Assembly (NCBI GenBank): GCA_944368065.1
Contig: CALVWV010000018.1
Coordinates: 1-35,342, forward strand
Length of the DNA stretch: 35,342 nucleotides
From: an uncultured Clostridia bacterium
GTDB lineage: Bacteria; Bacillota; Clostridia; Christensenellales; Borkfalkiaceae
Reading direction: 5' to 3'
The stretch's first letter is position 1. Every line of letters begins with the position of its first letter. This document shows, in pieces, positions 24,448 to 32,573 of the stretch. The notes below the pieces were generated by a model. It was not told the origin of the DNA. It saw nothing but the letters and a program-made list of their open reading frames with translations, and searched no databases. The position numbers and the translations under genes are program-made.

Positions 24448-25901
24448 AATGCTTTAAACCCCAGCTCCTCCATAAATTTTACGGTAAGATTTTTATCCTT
24501 GAACACGGCCGTGTTTTCAAGTATGCGGCCGCATATGCTGCCGAGTTCTTTTTTCATCGCCGAAGACGCGCTGCCGCCGTCGCGTTCAAAAATGGCTTTC
24601 GCCTCCTCGTAAACGAGGTTGAATGCGGCATATTCCGCGGGCAATTGCTCGCCGCGGGCAATAAATTCTTCCACTGCGGAAAGCTCTTTTTCCAGCCTTC
24701 CCGGAAGAATGAACAAGCCCTGCGCCTCGATAAGGCCTATCGACTCTTTCTTTATCGAATGGAATTCGGGATGAGCGTGAAAAACGCCGTCGGGGTACTT
24801 TTCGCTTGTTACGTTGCTGCGAAGAATTATGTTCATTTCGTAGCCGCGCGGCGTTTTTATGACGGTAGGGCTTACCGCGTTGTGCGCGCCCTGCTCGTCG
24901 TAAGGGATAATGCCGAGGCTTTCGTCGCGGAAGTCAATCCACTTCGCGCGGATTTCTTCGCAGACGTCGGCAAGCTTCTGCTTATCTTTGCAGACCACCC
25001 TTATAACCGTGCCGGGCCAGTCAAGAATTTCGGCAATGCCATCAAAGTTGCCGCGCGCAAGCAATTTATACGAATGCGCCATATGCATGGGCAGAATTTC
25101 GCCGCCGCCCTGAAAATGGTCGTGCGCAAGCACGCTTCCGCCTATTCTGGGAAGAGGCGCGTTGCAACCGATGAAGTAATGCGGGAACATATCCACAAAA
25201 TCGGTAAGCTTGACAAACGTGCTTCTGTCCACGTGCATGGGCGTGTGTTCGCAATTTACCGCAATGCCGTGCTGATTGAAATAGCCATAGGGCGAATACT
25301 GCCAGAACCACTTTTCGCCGTCGAGCGTAAGGCTTACCGTGCGAAGGGTGCGCTTGTTGCGCACGGGGCAAGCCTCGTTTTCGCGGCAGATGGCGCACTT
25401 GGGGTAACCGCCCTTAACCGAATTGCCGCTTGCCGCCTTTTTGGGGTCGCGGAATTCGGGTTTTGCCTTGTTTATGGTTACAATCAGTCCGCCCTCTTCA
25501 AAGCGGGGATTTTTATCGAGCTTGCTCTTTTTGACGTAGTCGTTCTTTACGCAATATGTATAGAACCAATCGGTTGCGGCTTTTGAATTTACGCGCATTC
25601 TGCGCGCAAAAGCTTTGTTTATATCGCGCGGGGAAAGGGTGAGCGCGCCCATAACCTTATCGGCGTACTCTTCCCTTTCGTCCTCGGTGGAAATGCCCGC
25701 CTCCTCGCACGCGGAAAACAGCTCTTCAAGCAATTTTTCGGGCGTGGAATCCGCGCATTTCTGCGCGGTGTAAGCGTAATCGGGCGAGCCGAGCACATCA
25801 AGCACGGCGTTACGCGCGTATATTTCGTTTTCGGCGTCAAGGCCGAGATTTTTGCGCGCGTAAAAAACAAGTTTATCAATTACAGCGCTTAGTTTATCCA
25901 T
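24444..25901 (-). CDS. galT: Galactose-1-phosphate uridylyltransferase, Firmicutes long type
   Basis: A 485-aa transferase exchanging galactose-1-P and UDP-glucose. The long form is the GalT2 type seen in Bacillus and lactobacilli. The active-site region reads IGGSVLAHDHFQGGGEILPM. Two cysteine pairs near CAICRENEACP may bind metal. I choose the ATG at 25901, which has a modest AAGAAG upstream; the ATG at 25934 lies inside the repeated intergenic motif and has no ribosome site. Second gene of the lac-gal operon. Confidence 0.93.
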   Translation of the reverse strand: MDKLSAVIDKLVFYARKNLGLDAENEIYARNAVLDVLGSPDYAYTAQKCADSTPEKLLEELFSACEEAGISTEDEREEYADKVMGALTLSPRDINKAFARRMRVNSKAATDWFYTYCVKNDYVKKSKLDKNPRFEEGGLIVTINKAKPEFRDPKKAASGNSVKGGYPKCAICRENEACPVRNKRTLRTVSLTLDGEKWFWQYSPYGYFNQHGIAVNCEHTPMHVDRSTFVKLTDFVDMFPHYFIGCNAPLPRIGGSVLAHDHFQGGGEILPMHMAHSYKLLARGNFDGIAEILDWPGTVIRVVCKDKQKLADVCEEIRAKWIDFRDESLGIIPYDEQGAHNAVSPTVIKTPRGYEMNIILRSNVTSEKYPDGVFHAHPEFHSIKKESIGLIEAQGLFILPGRLEKELSAVEEFIARGEQLPAEYAAFNLVYEEAKAIFERDGGSASSAMKKELGSICGRILENTAVFKDKNLTVKFMEELGFKAL

Positions 25902-25925
25902 TTTTCTGCTTCTTAACTTTATTTT

Positions 25926-25966
25926 TTGCGGCATAACCGCTTTAAAACTTTAATAGTTGCGGCATA
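25926..25966 (-). repeat. Two copies of the TATGCCGCAA motif between lacZ and galT
   Basis: Plus-strand TTGCGGCATA at 25926-25935 and 25957-25966, each followed by CCGC after two or three bases, so each forms a short imperfect inverted repeat (GCGGCATAACCGC and GCGGCATACTGCCGC). Confidence 0.6.
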
Positions 25967-25978
25967 CTGCCGCTCCTT

Positions 25979-28354
25979 TTACCATTTGCACTTTACTTCT
26001 GCATGCGCGGGACCGTATGCGCTGGAAGCGTCGAGCACAATTTTTTCCGCGCCCTTGAAGGGACGTATTATTGCAAGCGCTTCGCCGAAATAAGTGTCGG
26101 ACTCGTCTTTCAGATATCCTTCCTTGTTGTAAGGGCAGGCGCTGCCGAGTGCAAGAAGTTCGCCGCCCTGAACCTTTACGGTTACGTGTCCGCGCGCAAG
26201 CGGCTTCCATATTCCGTCGATATCGGTGAACTGCAGTTTTACGTAGCACAGTTCGTTTTCGCCGATTTCTTCAAGTTCGGGAATTGCCGAAAGATACGTT
26301 TCGTGCTTGCCGCTTTTAAGCGATGTGCGGCACACCTCGTTGCCCGCCTTATCGAGGCCAACGGCGACGAGTTCGCCCTTTTCGTATTTTACTTTGAAGT
26401 AAGCGCGCGCATCTTTGCCAACGCTCTTTTCGCCGACCTTTTTGCCGTTTATATAAAGCGCAGCTTTGGGGCAGGCGGTGTAAACTTCCACCACCGTTTT
26501 GTTGCCGTCGCATTCGTCCCACGACCAGCTCTCCCACGCGCCCGAAAGCTTCCACGCCGAAGGCGAATGCTTTTCAAACGCTTTATCGGCGCGCACAACG
26601 CCCACGCGTATGGGGTCGAGGTCGAATGCAACCCTTGTATAAAGCGCCTCGGCAAGAGGTCTGCCGTTGAGGTCAAGCCTGCCGCTGCCCGCGCTTACCC
26701 AGCCCGCGCCGCCGGTAAATTCGGGGGCATAGTCGGCGTGCTCCCACGAGCCTACGCCAACTTCGCCGAGGTAGTCCATGCCCGCCCAGACAAAGTCGCC
26801 TATGAGCGCGGGGTTTTCTTTGGCGGTAACCCAGAATCTGCGCGCGTCTGCGCAGAACGTTTCGCTGCCCAATATAACGCGGTCGGGATGGCGCTTGAAG
26901 TCGCCTTTATATCTTAAAATGCCGTAGTTGTAACCGGCGACGTCCATTGCGGCAAATGCGTCTCTTGTGCGCTTGTCGCAACCGGGAAGGGTCGCGCCTA
27001 TCTTCATGGTAGTCGCACCTAAAAGTCCCGCGAGGTCGTTGAAGAACTCGCTGCCAACCGACTTTTTCTTTTTGGGCGCCTGAGCTGCCGTTTCTGCCTT
27101 TTTATCGCTGTAAATGCCGAAGCCGAGCGAATACAGAAGGTTAAAGAATATGTTTATGCCGCACGTTACGGGGCGGTCGTCCATTGTATGCAGGAAATCG
27201 GTCATCTCTTTGGCGAGAGCTATGCCCTTTTCCTGTCCCGTTTCGGCAACCTCGTTGCCTATCGAATAGAGCACCACGCAAGGGTGATTGTAGTCCTTTG
27301 CCACCATCGACGCAAGGTCGCCGCGCCATTCGTCTGCAAACTGCGAGGCGAAGTCGTACTTGTTTTTGTGGATGTACCACATATCCACGTATTCGTCCAT
27401 TACGAGCATGCCGAGGCGGTCGCACGCGTCGAGCGTGGCTTTGGAAACGGGGTTGTGCGCGGAACGTATTGCGTTGTAGCCGTACTGTTGAAGAAGTTTT
27501 ATTTTGCGCTCTTCGGCGAACGGATGACCCGCCGCGCCAAGAATGCCGTTGTCGTGATGTATGCAGGCGCCGCGAAGAATAACGCGCTCGCCGTTTATTT
27601 TAAGTCCGCCCGCAGCATTGCATTCGAGCACGCGCACGCCGAACTTTTCTTCGCGCACATCGTCGCCGAAGGTTACCCTTAAGGTATAAAGGTAAGGCTT
27701 TTCGGGACTCCAGAGCTTAGCCGAAGGAACGGAAAGTTCGGCTTCGGCGGCTTCCTTGCCGTCAGAAGAAAGCTTTACGGAGGTTACGGGCTTGCCGTTA
27801 TCCATGATTTCTATTTTAAGGCTGCCCGCAGCGTTTGTTTTAACGCTTACGCTTACGAGGGGATTTTTATAGTCGATAGTTTTAATTTTTATGCCGTCGG
27901 TAAGAATGTGATTTTGAGGCATAACGCGCACCCACACGGGGCGGTAAATGCCTGCGCCCGAATACCAGCGGCTGTTGGGCTGGTCGGCATTGAACGCTTC
28001 TACCTTTATCCGGTTTTCCTCGCCGTATTTAAGGAATTTATCGGCGTCCACATAAAAATCGGAATAGCCGTAGGCGCGACCGCCCGCAAGCTGACCGTTG
28101 ATGTATACTTTGGCGTTGCGGTAAACGCCCTCGAATTCGAAGACGATATGCTTATCTTTCCACTCCGAAGGAACGGGAAACTTCTTTTCGTAAACATAAT
28201 CGTAACCTTCATACCAGCCGGTATTTTTGCCGCCGGCGCTTAACGCCGAGCGCTTTTCGGAAAGCATGGCGTCGTGCGGGAGAGTTACGCTTAAGCGCCA
28301 GTCCTCGCCGATATGACCGTACTCCCAACCTTCGTTAAAAGAAATTTTTTGCAT
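25979..28354 (-). CDS. GH2 beta-galactosidase
   Basis: A 791-aa GH2 enzyme of the short form. An N-terminal jelly-roll (about 1-145, with NSRWYSGAGIYRPVWV), an immunoglobulin-like domain (about 150-245), a TIM barrel (about 250-560) and a C-terminal beta-rich domain are visible. The acid/base is E368 in SIGNE and the nucleophile is E498 in LGSETF. There is no signal peptide, so it is cytoplasmic and needs imported sugar. First gene of a Leloir operon, which supports beta-galactoside as substrate, although other GH2 activities exist. Start ATG with GGAGG upstream. Confidence 0.9.
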   Translation of the reverse strand: MQKISFNEGWEYGHIGEDWRLSVTLPHDAMLSEKRSALSAGGKNTGWYEGYDYVYEKKFPVPSEWKDKHIVFEFEGVYRNAKVYINGQLAGGRAYGYSDFYVDADKFLKYGEENRIKVEAFNADQPNSRWYSGAGIYRPVWVRVMPQNHILTDGIKIKTIDYKNPLVSVSVKTNAAGSLKIEIMDNGKPVTSVKLSSDGKEAAEAELSVPSAKLWSPEKPYLYTLRVTFGDDVREEKFGVRVLECNAAGGLKINGERVILRGACIHHDNGILGAAGHPFAEERKIKLLQQYGYNAIRSAHNPVSKATLDACDRLGMLVMDEYVDMWYIHKNKYDFASQFADEWRGDLASMVAKDYNHPCVVLYSIGNEVAETGQEKGIALAKEMTDFLHTMDDRPVTCGINIFFNLLYSLGFGIYSDKKAETAAQAPKKKKSVGSEFFNDLAGLLGATTMKIGATLPGCDKRTRDAFAAMDVAGYNYGILRYKGDFKRHPDRVILGSETFCADARRFWVTAKENPALIGDFVWAGMDYLGEVGVGSWEHADYAPEFTGGAGWVSAGSGRLDLNGRPLAEALYTRVAFDLDPIRVGVVRADKAFEKHSPSAWKLSGAWESWSWDECDGNKTVVEVYTACPKAALYINGKKVGEKSVGKDARAYFKVKYEKGELVAVGLDKAGNEVCRTSLKSGKHETYLSAIPELEEIGENELCYVKLQFTDIDGIWKPLARGHVTVKVQGGELLALGSACPYNKEGYLKDESDTYFGEALAIIRPFKGAEKIVLDASSAYGPAHAEVKCKW

Positions 28355-28431
28355 ATTAACCTCCGCAAGTATGTTGCCGCGCGTCGCGCGCCATAAAAAA
28401 CGTTTTAATATACCCTTTCGGGCACTTCTAT

Positions 28432-28460
28432 ATTATAAAATATTGTGCACAATCTGTCAA
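28432..28460 (-). promoter_or_regulatory. Main promoter of the lac-gal operon with palindromic operator
   Basis: A perfect consensus on the minus strand: TTGACA (28455-28460), 17 bp, TATAAT (28432-28437). The spacer contains the perfect palindrome ATTGTGCACAAT (28442-28453), well placed for a repressor. The start site is near 28425, about 70 bases before the lacZ start. Confidence 0.9.
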
Positions 28461-28522
28461 TACCGCAGGCAAAAACAAAGGCTTTTGCGGCATTAAATAG
28501 AATAAAGCTTTTTGCCTTACAG

Positions 28523-28552
28523 ATTATATCCCCGCGCGGCGGGTTCTGTCAA
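28523..28552 (-). promoter_or_regulatory. Second upstream promoter of the lac-gal operon
   Basis: TTGACA (28547-28552), 18 bp, TATAAT (28523-28528). The spacer is a G/C-rich near-palindrome (CCCGCCGCGCGGGG). Between it and 28675 there is an interrupted hairpin, GAGCGC/GCGCTC with an inner GGGC/GCCC stem, near 28614-28640. Nothing else was found in 28355-28674. Confidence 0.75.
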
Positions 28553-28674
28553 TAACGACATCTCGAACAGTAAGTTTTTTTGCGCGGAATGACAAAAGAC
28601 TTATGCCGCGAAGAGCGCAGGGCTCAAAGCCCCGCGCTCCCGCTTTACGCATAAATATGGTACGAAAAAACTTA

Positions 28675-29115
28675 TCAGATTTTTTCAAACTTGCTGGTTA
28701 CTGCCGTAACGACTACCGCAATTATGGAAATTACGTAGAACACTGCCGCGGCGATAGCGCCGTTGAGGCAAGCACCCTTTTCCGCAGTAGCCATGCCGGG
28801 TATGAACCACTGGTCGCCCGCAACGTCGGTCCTTGCGTTAATCATAACGGCAAGGCTTACGGAAAGCAGAACCACAACGGCAAGCATAACAACGGTTATA
28901 ACCCAGTGATTGAGCTTGCCGGAAGTTGCCACAAGCGCGGCGAGCAATACGATTGAAATTACAGAGAACACTACAGGAAGAGCGTCCATTTTTGAACCTG
29001 TCATATAGCCCGTAGTTGAATTAGCGATATAAATTATCATCGCAACAAGAGTAAGCACGGCTGCGCCGATTGCTACCCAGCTGCTAACGCTCTGTTTTTT
29101 TACCCAAGCCAACAT
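28675..29115 (-). CDS. Small four-helix membrane protein beside the GH3 remnant
   Basis: A 146-aa protein with hydrophobic segments at about 12-32, 45-65, 70-92 and 118-142, and one external loop containing ARTDVAGDQWFIPGMATAEK. GGGGAGG precedes the ATG and overlaps the end of the GH3 remnant, so the two were translated together. Not recognised as a named family. It may be an accessory of a membrane-anchored glycosidase whose gene is now broken. Confidence 0.7.
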   Translation of the reverse strand: MLAWVKKQSVSSWVAIGAAVLTLVAMIIYIANSTTGYMTGSKMDALPVVFSVISIVLLAALVATSGKLNHWVITVVMLAVVVLLSVSLAVMINARTDVAGDQWFIPGMATAEKGACLNGAIAAAVFYVISIIAVVVTAVTSKFEKI

Positions 29116-29120
29116 TGCTT

Positions 29121-29705
29121 TTACACCTCCCCTTCAGATTTCTTATTTCTGACGCTGAATACCACGTATGCCGCAGCGCAGCCTACGGTGAGAACTGCCG
29201 TCACGGTTATGAGCGCGGTGTAAAGCTGCCTCCACCACGTCATGAGAAATACGGTGTGAGTATTGATGTTAAGGTCCATAGCGTAGCTGTTTGCAAGGGC
29301 GTAAAGCGCGTAGTGCATAGACTGCTGAAGCGCTTCAACCATTGCGGGATAGTTGCTGAGGGTATCTGCATTCCAGTAAGAGATGCTGGGCGAACCCATG
29401 CCGCAGAATGCCGTTGTTCCGTAAAGTATGGATTCCTTGGGAGCGGCTTTCATTGTAACGCCGGTGAAGTCGGTTACGCTGTAACCCTTGAAGCCCCACT
29501 CTTCGCGAAGCACGTTAACCATTATGCCCTTGTTAGCGCTGGATGCGGTTGCGCCGATACGGTTGTACGCTGTCATAACGCCGCGTGCGCCTTCTGCTGC
29601 ATAAACGTTTTCGGTTGCGCCCGCTTCAATGTTTTCCATCTTGGAAGACCTGCCCTTAGAGGTGAATGCCTGCTGAAGGTTGCGAAGTTCAAGTTCGCGC
29701 GCGGC
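29121..29705 (-). pseudogene. 3' remnant of a domain-swapped GH3 glycosidase
   Basis: An open frame from about 29702 down to a TAA at 29121. It starts abruptly in ARELELRNLQQAFTSK, with no start codon of its own. It contains GARGVMTAYNRIG and EEWGFKGYSVTDFTGV, matching the barrel end of the GH3 at 16110-18968 (NGMMSAFNRVG, EWGFRGTVITDW), and ends in a membrane helix (about the last 40 residues). At least two thirds of the gene, including the sugar-binding C-domain, is missing. An internal ATG at 29639 could still give a 172-aa product. The left side is fused to the LytTR relic. Confidence 0.82.
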
Positions 29706-30353
29706 TCATATGCAATTCGGCTCCGTTTTCCAGCATAACGACGTCCTCTTTTACCGCCGTAACATGCTGAAGGTTTACTATGTAACAGTTATTGCACCGC
29801 GAAAAGGTCTGCGGGTCGAGCTACTCTTCAAGATTTTTCAGCGAACCGCGGAAATTTACCGTTTCCTTTTCGGTATGCATATACACGTCGTGCATTATAA
29901 TTTCTATATAAAAGATATCAACAAAGTCTATCCTGCGGAGCACGCCTGAAGATTTAACCCAAATATAGTCTTCCGAATGACGCTCGTGCTCGCGCCTTAT
30001 TTTATCCATTTCAAGGGCAAAATCGAAGTACGAAACAGGCTTCACCATAAAATCTTTGGCATTTACTTTGTATCCGCGGATTGCAAGCTGCGCCATATTG
30101 GTTACAAAAATCAGTATTACGTCGGAATCTATTTTCCTCAGTTTTTCCGCCGCCTCCATTCCGTCGACCAACGGCATTTTTATGTCCATGAAAACGGCGT
30201 CGAACCCGGGTTTATAGCCTTCGATAAATTCAAGGCCGTTGGTAAAGACGCTTACCTGACACTTTTCCCCCGTCTCTTCGCAGTACTTGAAACATATCCG
30301 CGCAAAAGCTCTGCCTGTTCCTCCTCATTTTCGACAATGGCAACCTTAAGCAT
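29697..30353 (-). pseudogene. LytTR-family response regulator, broken in three places
   Basis: Starts at ATG 30353 after AAGGGG with MLKVAIVENEEEQAELLRGY. The frame is then lost by a one-base deletion in a T run near 30290 and resumes as FKYCEETGEKCQVSVFTNG. The receiver has FMDIKMPLVDG with the phospho-Asp. The LytTR DNA-binding domain continues VNFRGSLKNLEE, an in-frame TAG (29821-29823), then LDPQTFSRCNNCYIVNLQHV and ELHMSRAR, where homology stops at the junction with the GH3 relic. TAG also ends the MerR gene here, so codon reassignment is unlikely. Confidence 0.85.
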
Positions 30354-31037
30354 GCAAACCCCTTTATATAAAAATTTTTAACCCGTAAACTTTTTTCCGA
30401 CAGTGCTTGCGCCTAACGCATTGCAAAGCGGGCAGAACAAAAAACATTCCACCCAAAGCTTCGTTTTAACAAAAACAGAAAAAATAGTCGGTTTTCAGCC
30501 ATTTTAACACAATATCAGACCTTTTGCAATATGCTTTTTTAATAAATTATAATCTTCTTATCCGATTATGTGCAAAATAGACAATGCTTTTATCTGTTTA
30601 AAACGTAAAACATTACGCCATATATGCGCAATACACCATACACTAATCCCCGCAAGGCGCGCCTTGCGGGGATCAGTATCAAATGGAGTTAAAAAATGAA
30701 AAAACTTACGGTTTTGTAAGATCTGTATTCAACTCTTTTAAAGCTTAAAAAACGCGTTGGTTGCGTGATATATGCGCACCTTTTCTCAGCGCCGCAAAAT
30801 AAATTATGCCGCATAAATTATTCCGCGAATATAAATTCCGAAACAAGCAAAACGATTAAAACGCTATCTCACAAAAAGCGATACTGCTTAAAACGGCATA
30901 ATGCGCAAAAATCTGCGCCGAGCAATATAAGCGGTACTTTTAAGTTCTACAATCAAACCTCTGCAACGCAATTTATGCTTTGCAACAAGATTTAGCAAAC
31001 CAAACTTTTCGTGTGCGCATAATGCGCAGAGCGAAGG
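30354..31037. other. Long gene-free stretch with palindromes
   Basis: About 680 bp. The plus-strand frame 30765-30995 has no ribosome site and no protein-like features. There is a tiny ORF MKKLTVL at 30695-30718 behind GGAG, perhaps the start of a lost gene. TATATGCGCA occurs at 30621 and 30768, ATAATGCGCA at 30899 and 31019, and the dyad TGCGCAT-A-ATGCGCA at 31014-31028 just past the GtrA-like gene. Confidence 0.45.
30646..30673. repeat. Perfect 28-bp palindrome
   Basis: ATCCCCGCAAGGCG followed directly by its reverse complement, with no spacer. It could fold into a strong hairpin on either strand, but no U tract follows, so it may be a recombination or protein site rather than a terminator. 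Confidence 0.6.
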
Positions 31038-32168
31038 TTATGCCGCCGCCTGAGCGCGCTTCTCTCTTGCCGATTTAACCTCTTGTATAACGGCCTCTTC
31101 CATGGGGACAATTTCGTCGCGGGAAGCAACTGCGGAAAGAGCTTCGTTTCTTACTTTTTCTATAGTAGCCTTGGTATCGGCAATGTTCTTTTCCAGTTCA
31201 GCCTTCTTAGATGCGTCCGCCTTGCCTTCTGCGAGCTCGGCTTCATATTTGGCAAGCTTATTTTTCATGCCGTGATAGCCGTTGATTTTAGCTTCGGCAA
31301 GCGATTTTGCGGAAGAAATAGCCTTTTCGGAATGGAACACCTTTTTGTTTTCGAGCGCGATTTCGTAAGCGAGAGCAGCCTTATCGAAAGCGGCCTGAGC
31401 CTTAGCAATTTCTTCGGCGTTGCCCGAAGCTTTAGCCGCGTCGAGTTTAGCCGCAGCGGCGTCGAGCTTAGCCTTTTTGGAACGTTCAGTTTTGTCAACG
31501 TCGGGGAATATGATAAGGAAAATGAAGAAGAATATAACCATCGAAACGCCGCCCGTTACGAACGTTACGAGGAGGTTATAGACTGCCGCGGGAACATACA
31601 GTTCGGCAAAAGGCATCCACAGACCGTTGATGGCGTTGCAGAAAAGGGATACAAGAACCCAGCCGATGAAATACCACATAGCCTGCCACCAGGGGTTGCC
31701 GTGAGAACGGAAGGTTATGTTCCTCTGAAGAGGGAAGTTTATGCACTGTGCGATGAACACCGTGATTTCGTAAGCAAGGAAGTAACCGAGGCCGCCGCCT
31801 ATAATAACTTCGCCTGCAGCGTTGCGGCTTACGTTGTAGCCTAAAATGTTCCAACAAATGTCTTTACCGTCGATAGTGGTAAGTTTTAAATTGGGCCACA
31901 TGAATTCGGTGCCCGCAAGGTCGAGTCCGAACGCGTAAGGCAGGGCTACGAAGCCTATGTACTGCAATACGGTTACGCTCATGCTGAAGATGAAGAAGAA
32001 AGCAATTTTATAAATCCAGCCGGCAAGTTTTACGTGCTTTTCAGAAAAGCCGTACCACACGCCCTGCCACCAGCGCCAGATTCTCTGCCAGAACGCCATA
32101 AACGCATTCTGCGAAAGCGGCTTGGGCTGGAGTTTTGCCTCTTCGTCCAACAAAATTTTTTCGTCCAT
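31038..32168 (-). CDS. GtrA-like membrane protein with long coiled-coil tail
   Basis: A 376-aa protein. Residues about 50-225 hold four hydrophobic segments and the GtrA-type motif NFPLQRNITF. GtrA proteins are thought to move or support lipid-linked sugars in surface glycan synthesis. Residues about 227-376 are alanine-, lysine- and glutamate-rich and predicted coiled coil (for example KLDAAAAKLDAAKASGNAEE), which is not part of the usual domain of about 120-150 residues. AAAGAGGG precedes the ATG. It lies 405 bp downstream of the GH3 gene on the same strand. Confidence 0.75.
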   Translation of the reverse strand: MDEKILLDEEAKLQPKPLSQNAFMAFWQRIWRWWQGVWYGFSEKHVKLAGWIYKIAFFFIFSMSVTVLQYIGFVALPYAFGLDLAGTEFMWPNLKLTTIDGKDICWNILGYNVSRNAAGEVIIGGGLGYFLAYEITVFIAQCINFPLQRNITFRSHGNPWWQAMWYFIGWVLVSLFCNAINGLWMPFAELYVPAAVYNLLVTFVTGGVSMVIFFFIFLIIFPDVDKTERSKKAKLDAAAAKLDAAKASGNAEEIAKAQAAFDKAALAYEIALENKKVFHSEKAISSAKSLAEAKINGYHGMKNKLAKYEAELAEGKADASKKAELEKNIADTKATIEKVRNEALSAVASRDEIVPMEEAVIQEVKSAREKRAQAAA

Positions 32169-32231
32169 ATTTCTTTCCCTCTTTAAATAAAAATAATATT
32201 TTTACGCTTTACGCGCAAATTTTATATTGTT

Positions 32232-32246
32232 GCCGTAAATTACGGC
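32232..32246. repeat. Dyad GCCGTAA-A-TTACGGC
   Basis: A 7+1+7 inverted repeat between the 69-bp tandem array and the GtrA-like gene. It may be an operator or the base of a hairpin in the leader. Confidence 0.45.
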
Positions 32247-32250
32247 TAAC

Positions 32251-32482
32251 CTGCGCAATCGGTATATCGTTGCATTTATCGCGCAGATTTATTTATTTTT
32301 GCCATATATGCGGCTCAATCTGCGCAATCGGTATATCGTTGCATTTATCACGCAGATTTACTTATTTTCGCCATATGTTAGGCTCAATCTGCGCAATCGG
32401 TATATCGTTGCATTTATCGCGCAGATTTACTTATTTTCGCCATATATGCGGCTCAATCTGCGCCATATCCCTCTTTGCGCAG
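32251..32482. repeat. 69-bp tandem repeats, three copies plus a degenerate fourth
   Basis: Units start at 32251, 32320 and 32389 (exact 69-base period), with a partial unit from 32458. Each begins CTGCGCAATCGGTATATCG and contains the complementary pair AATCTGCGC/GCGCAGATT around a 24-base A/T-rich loop. In copy 2 one arm base is changed to A, which on the minus-strand RNA keeps a G-U pair. The array lies between the GH3 stop and the GtrA-like gene. The plus-strand frame across it (32135-32587) is a by-product of the 23-codon period. Confidence 0.9.
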
Positions 32483-32494
32483 ATTGCATTTATT

Positions 32495-32526
32495 TGCGCG
32501 CGCCGCAAGCCGTTGCGGCGCGCGCA
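32495..32526. terminator. Strong G/C hairpin after the GH3 gene
   Basis: A perfect 14-bp stem TGCGCGCGCCGCAA with its complement, loop GCCG, about 50 bases past the GH3 stop. No U tract follows on the minus strand, so it may protect the mRNA 3' end or attenuate rather than terminate. Confidence 0.55.
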
Positions 32527-32542
32527 TCTTAAATCATGTTGT

Positions 32543-32552
32543 TTGCGGCATA
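32543..32552 (-). repeat. Intergenic motif TATGCCGCAA
   Basis: Plus-strand TTGCGGCATA followed by TACCGC, about 20 bases past the GH3 stop. Fifth exact copy. Confidence 0.55.
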
Positions 32553-32573
32553 TACCGCGTCCTTTTATGTCTT

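Noticed and set aside
25901-25934. Upstream ATG for galT at 25934
   Set aside because: No ribosome site, and it falls inside the repeated TATGCCGCAA motif; the inner ATG matches the family start better.
29821-29823. In-frame TAG as a reassigned sense codon
   Set aside because: The MerR gene and the integrase both end in TAG, and the same regulator gene also carries a frameshift and a truncation.
30765-30995. 76-aa plus-strand ORF
   Set aside because: No ribosome site, no hydrophobic or domain pattern, composition like the surrounding non-coding DNA.
32251-32482. CRISPR-like array
   Set aside because: Units are contiguous 69-bp tandem copies with no variable spacers and no cas genes nearby.
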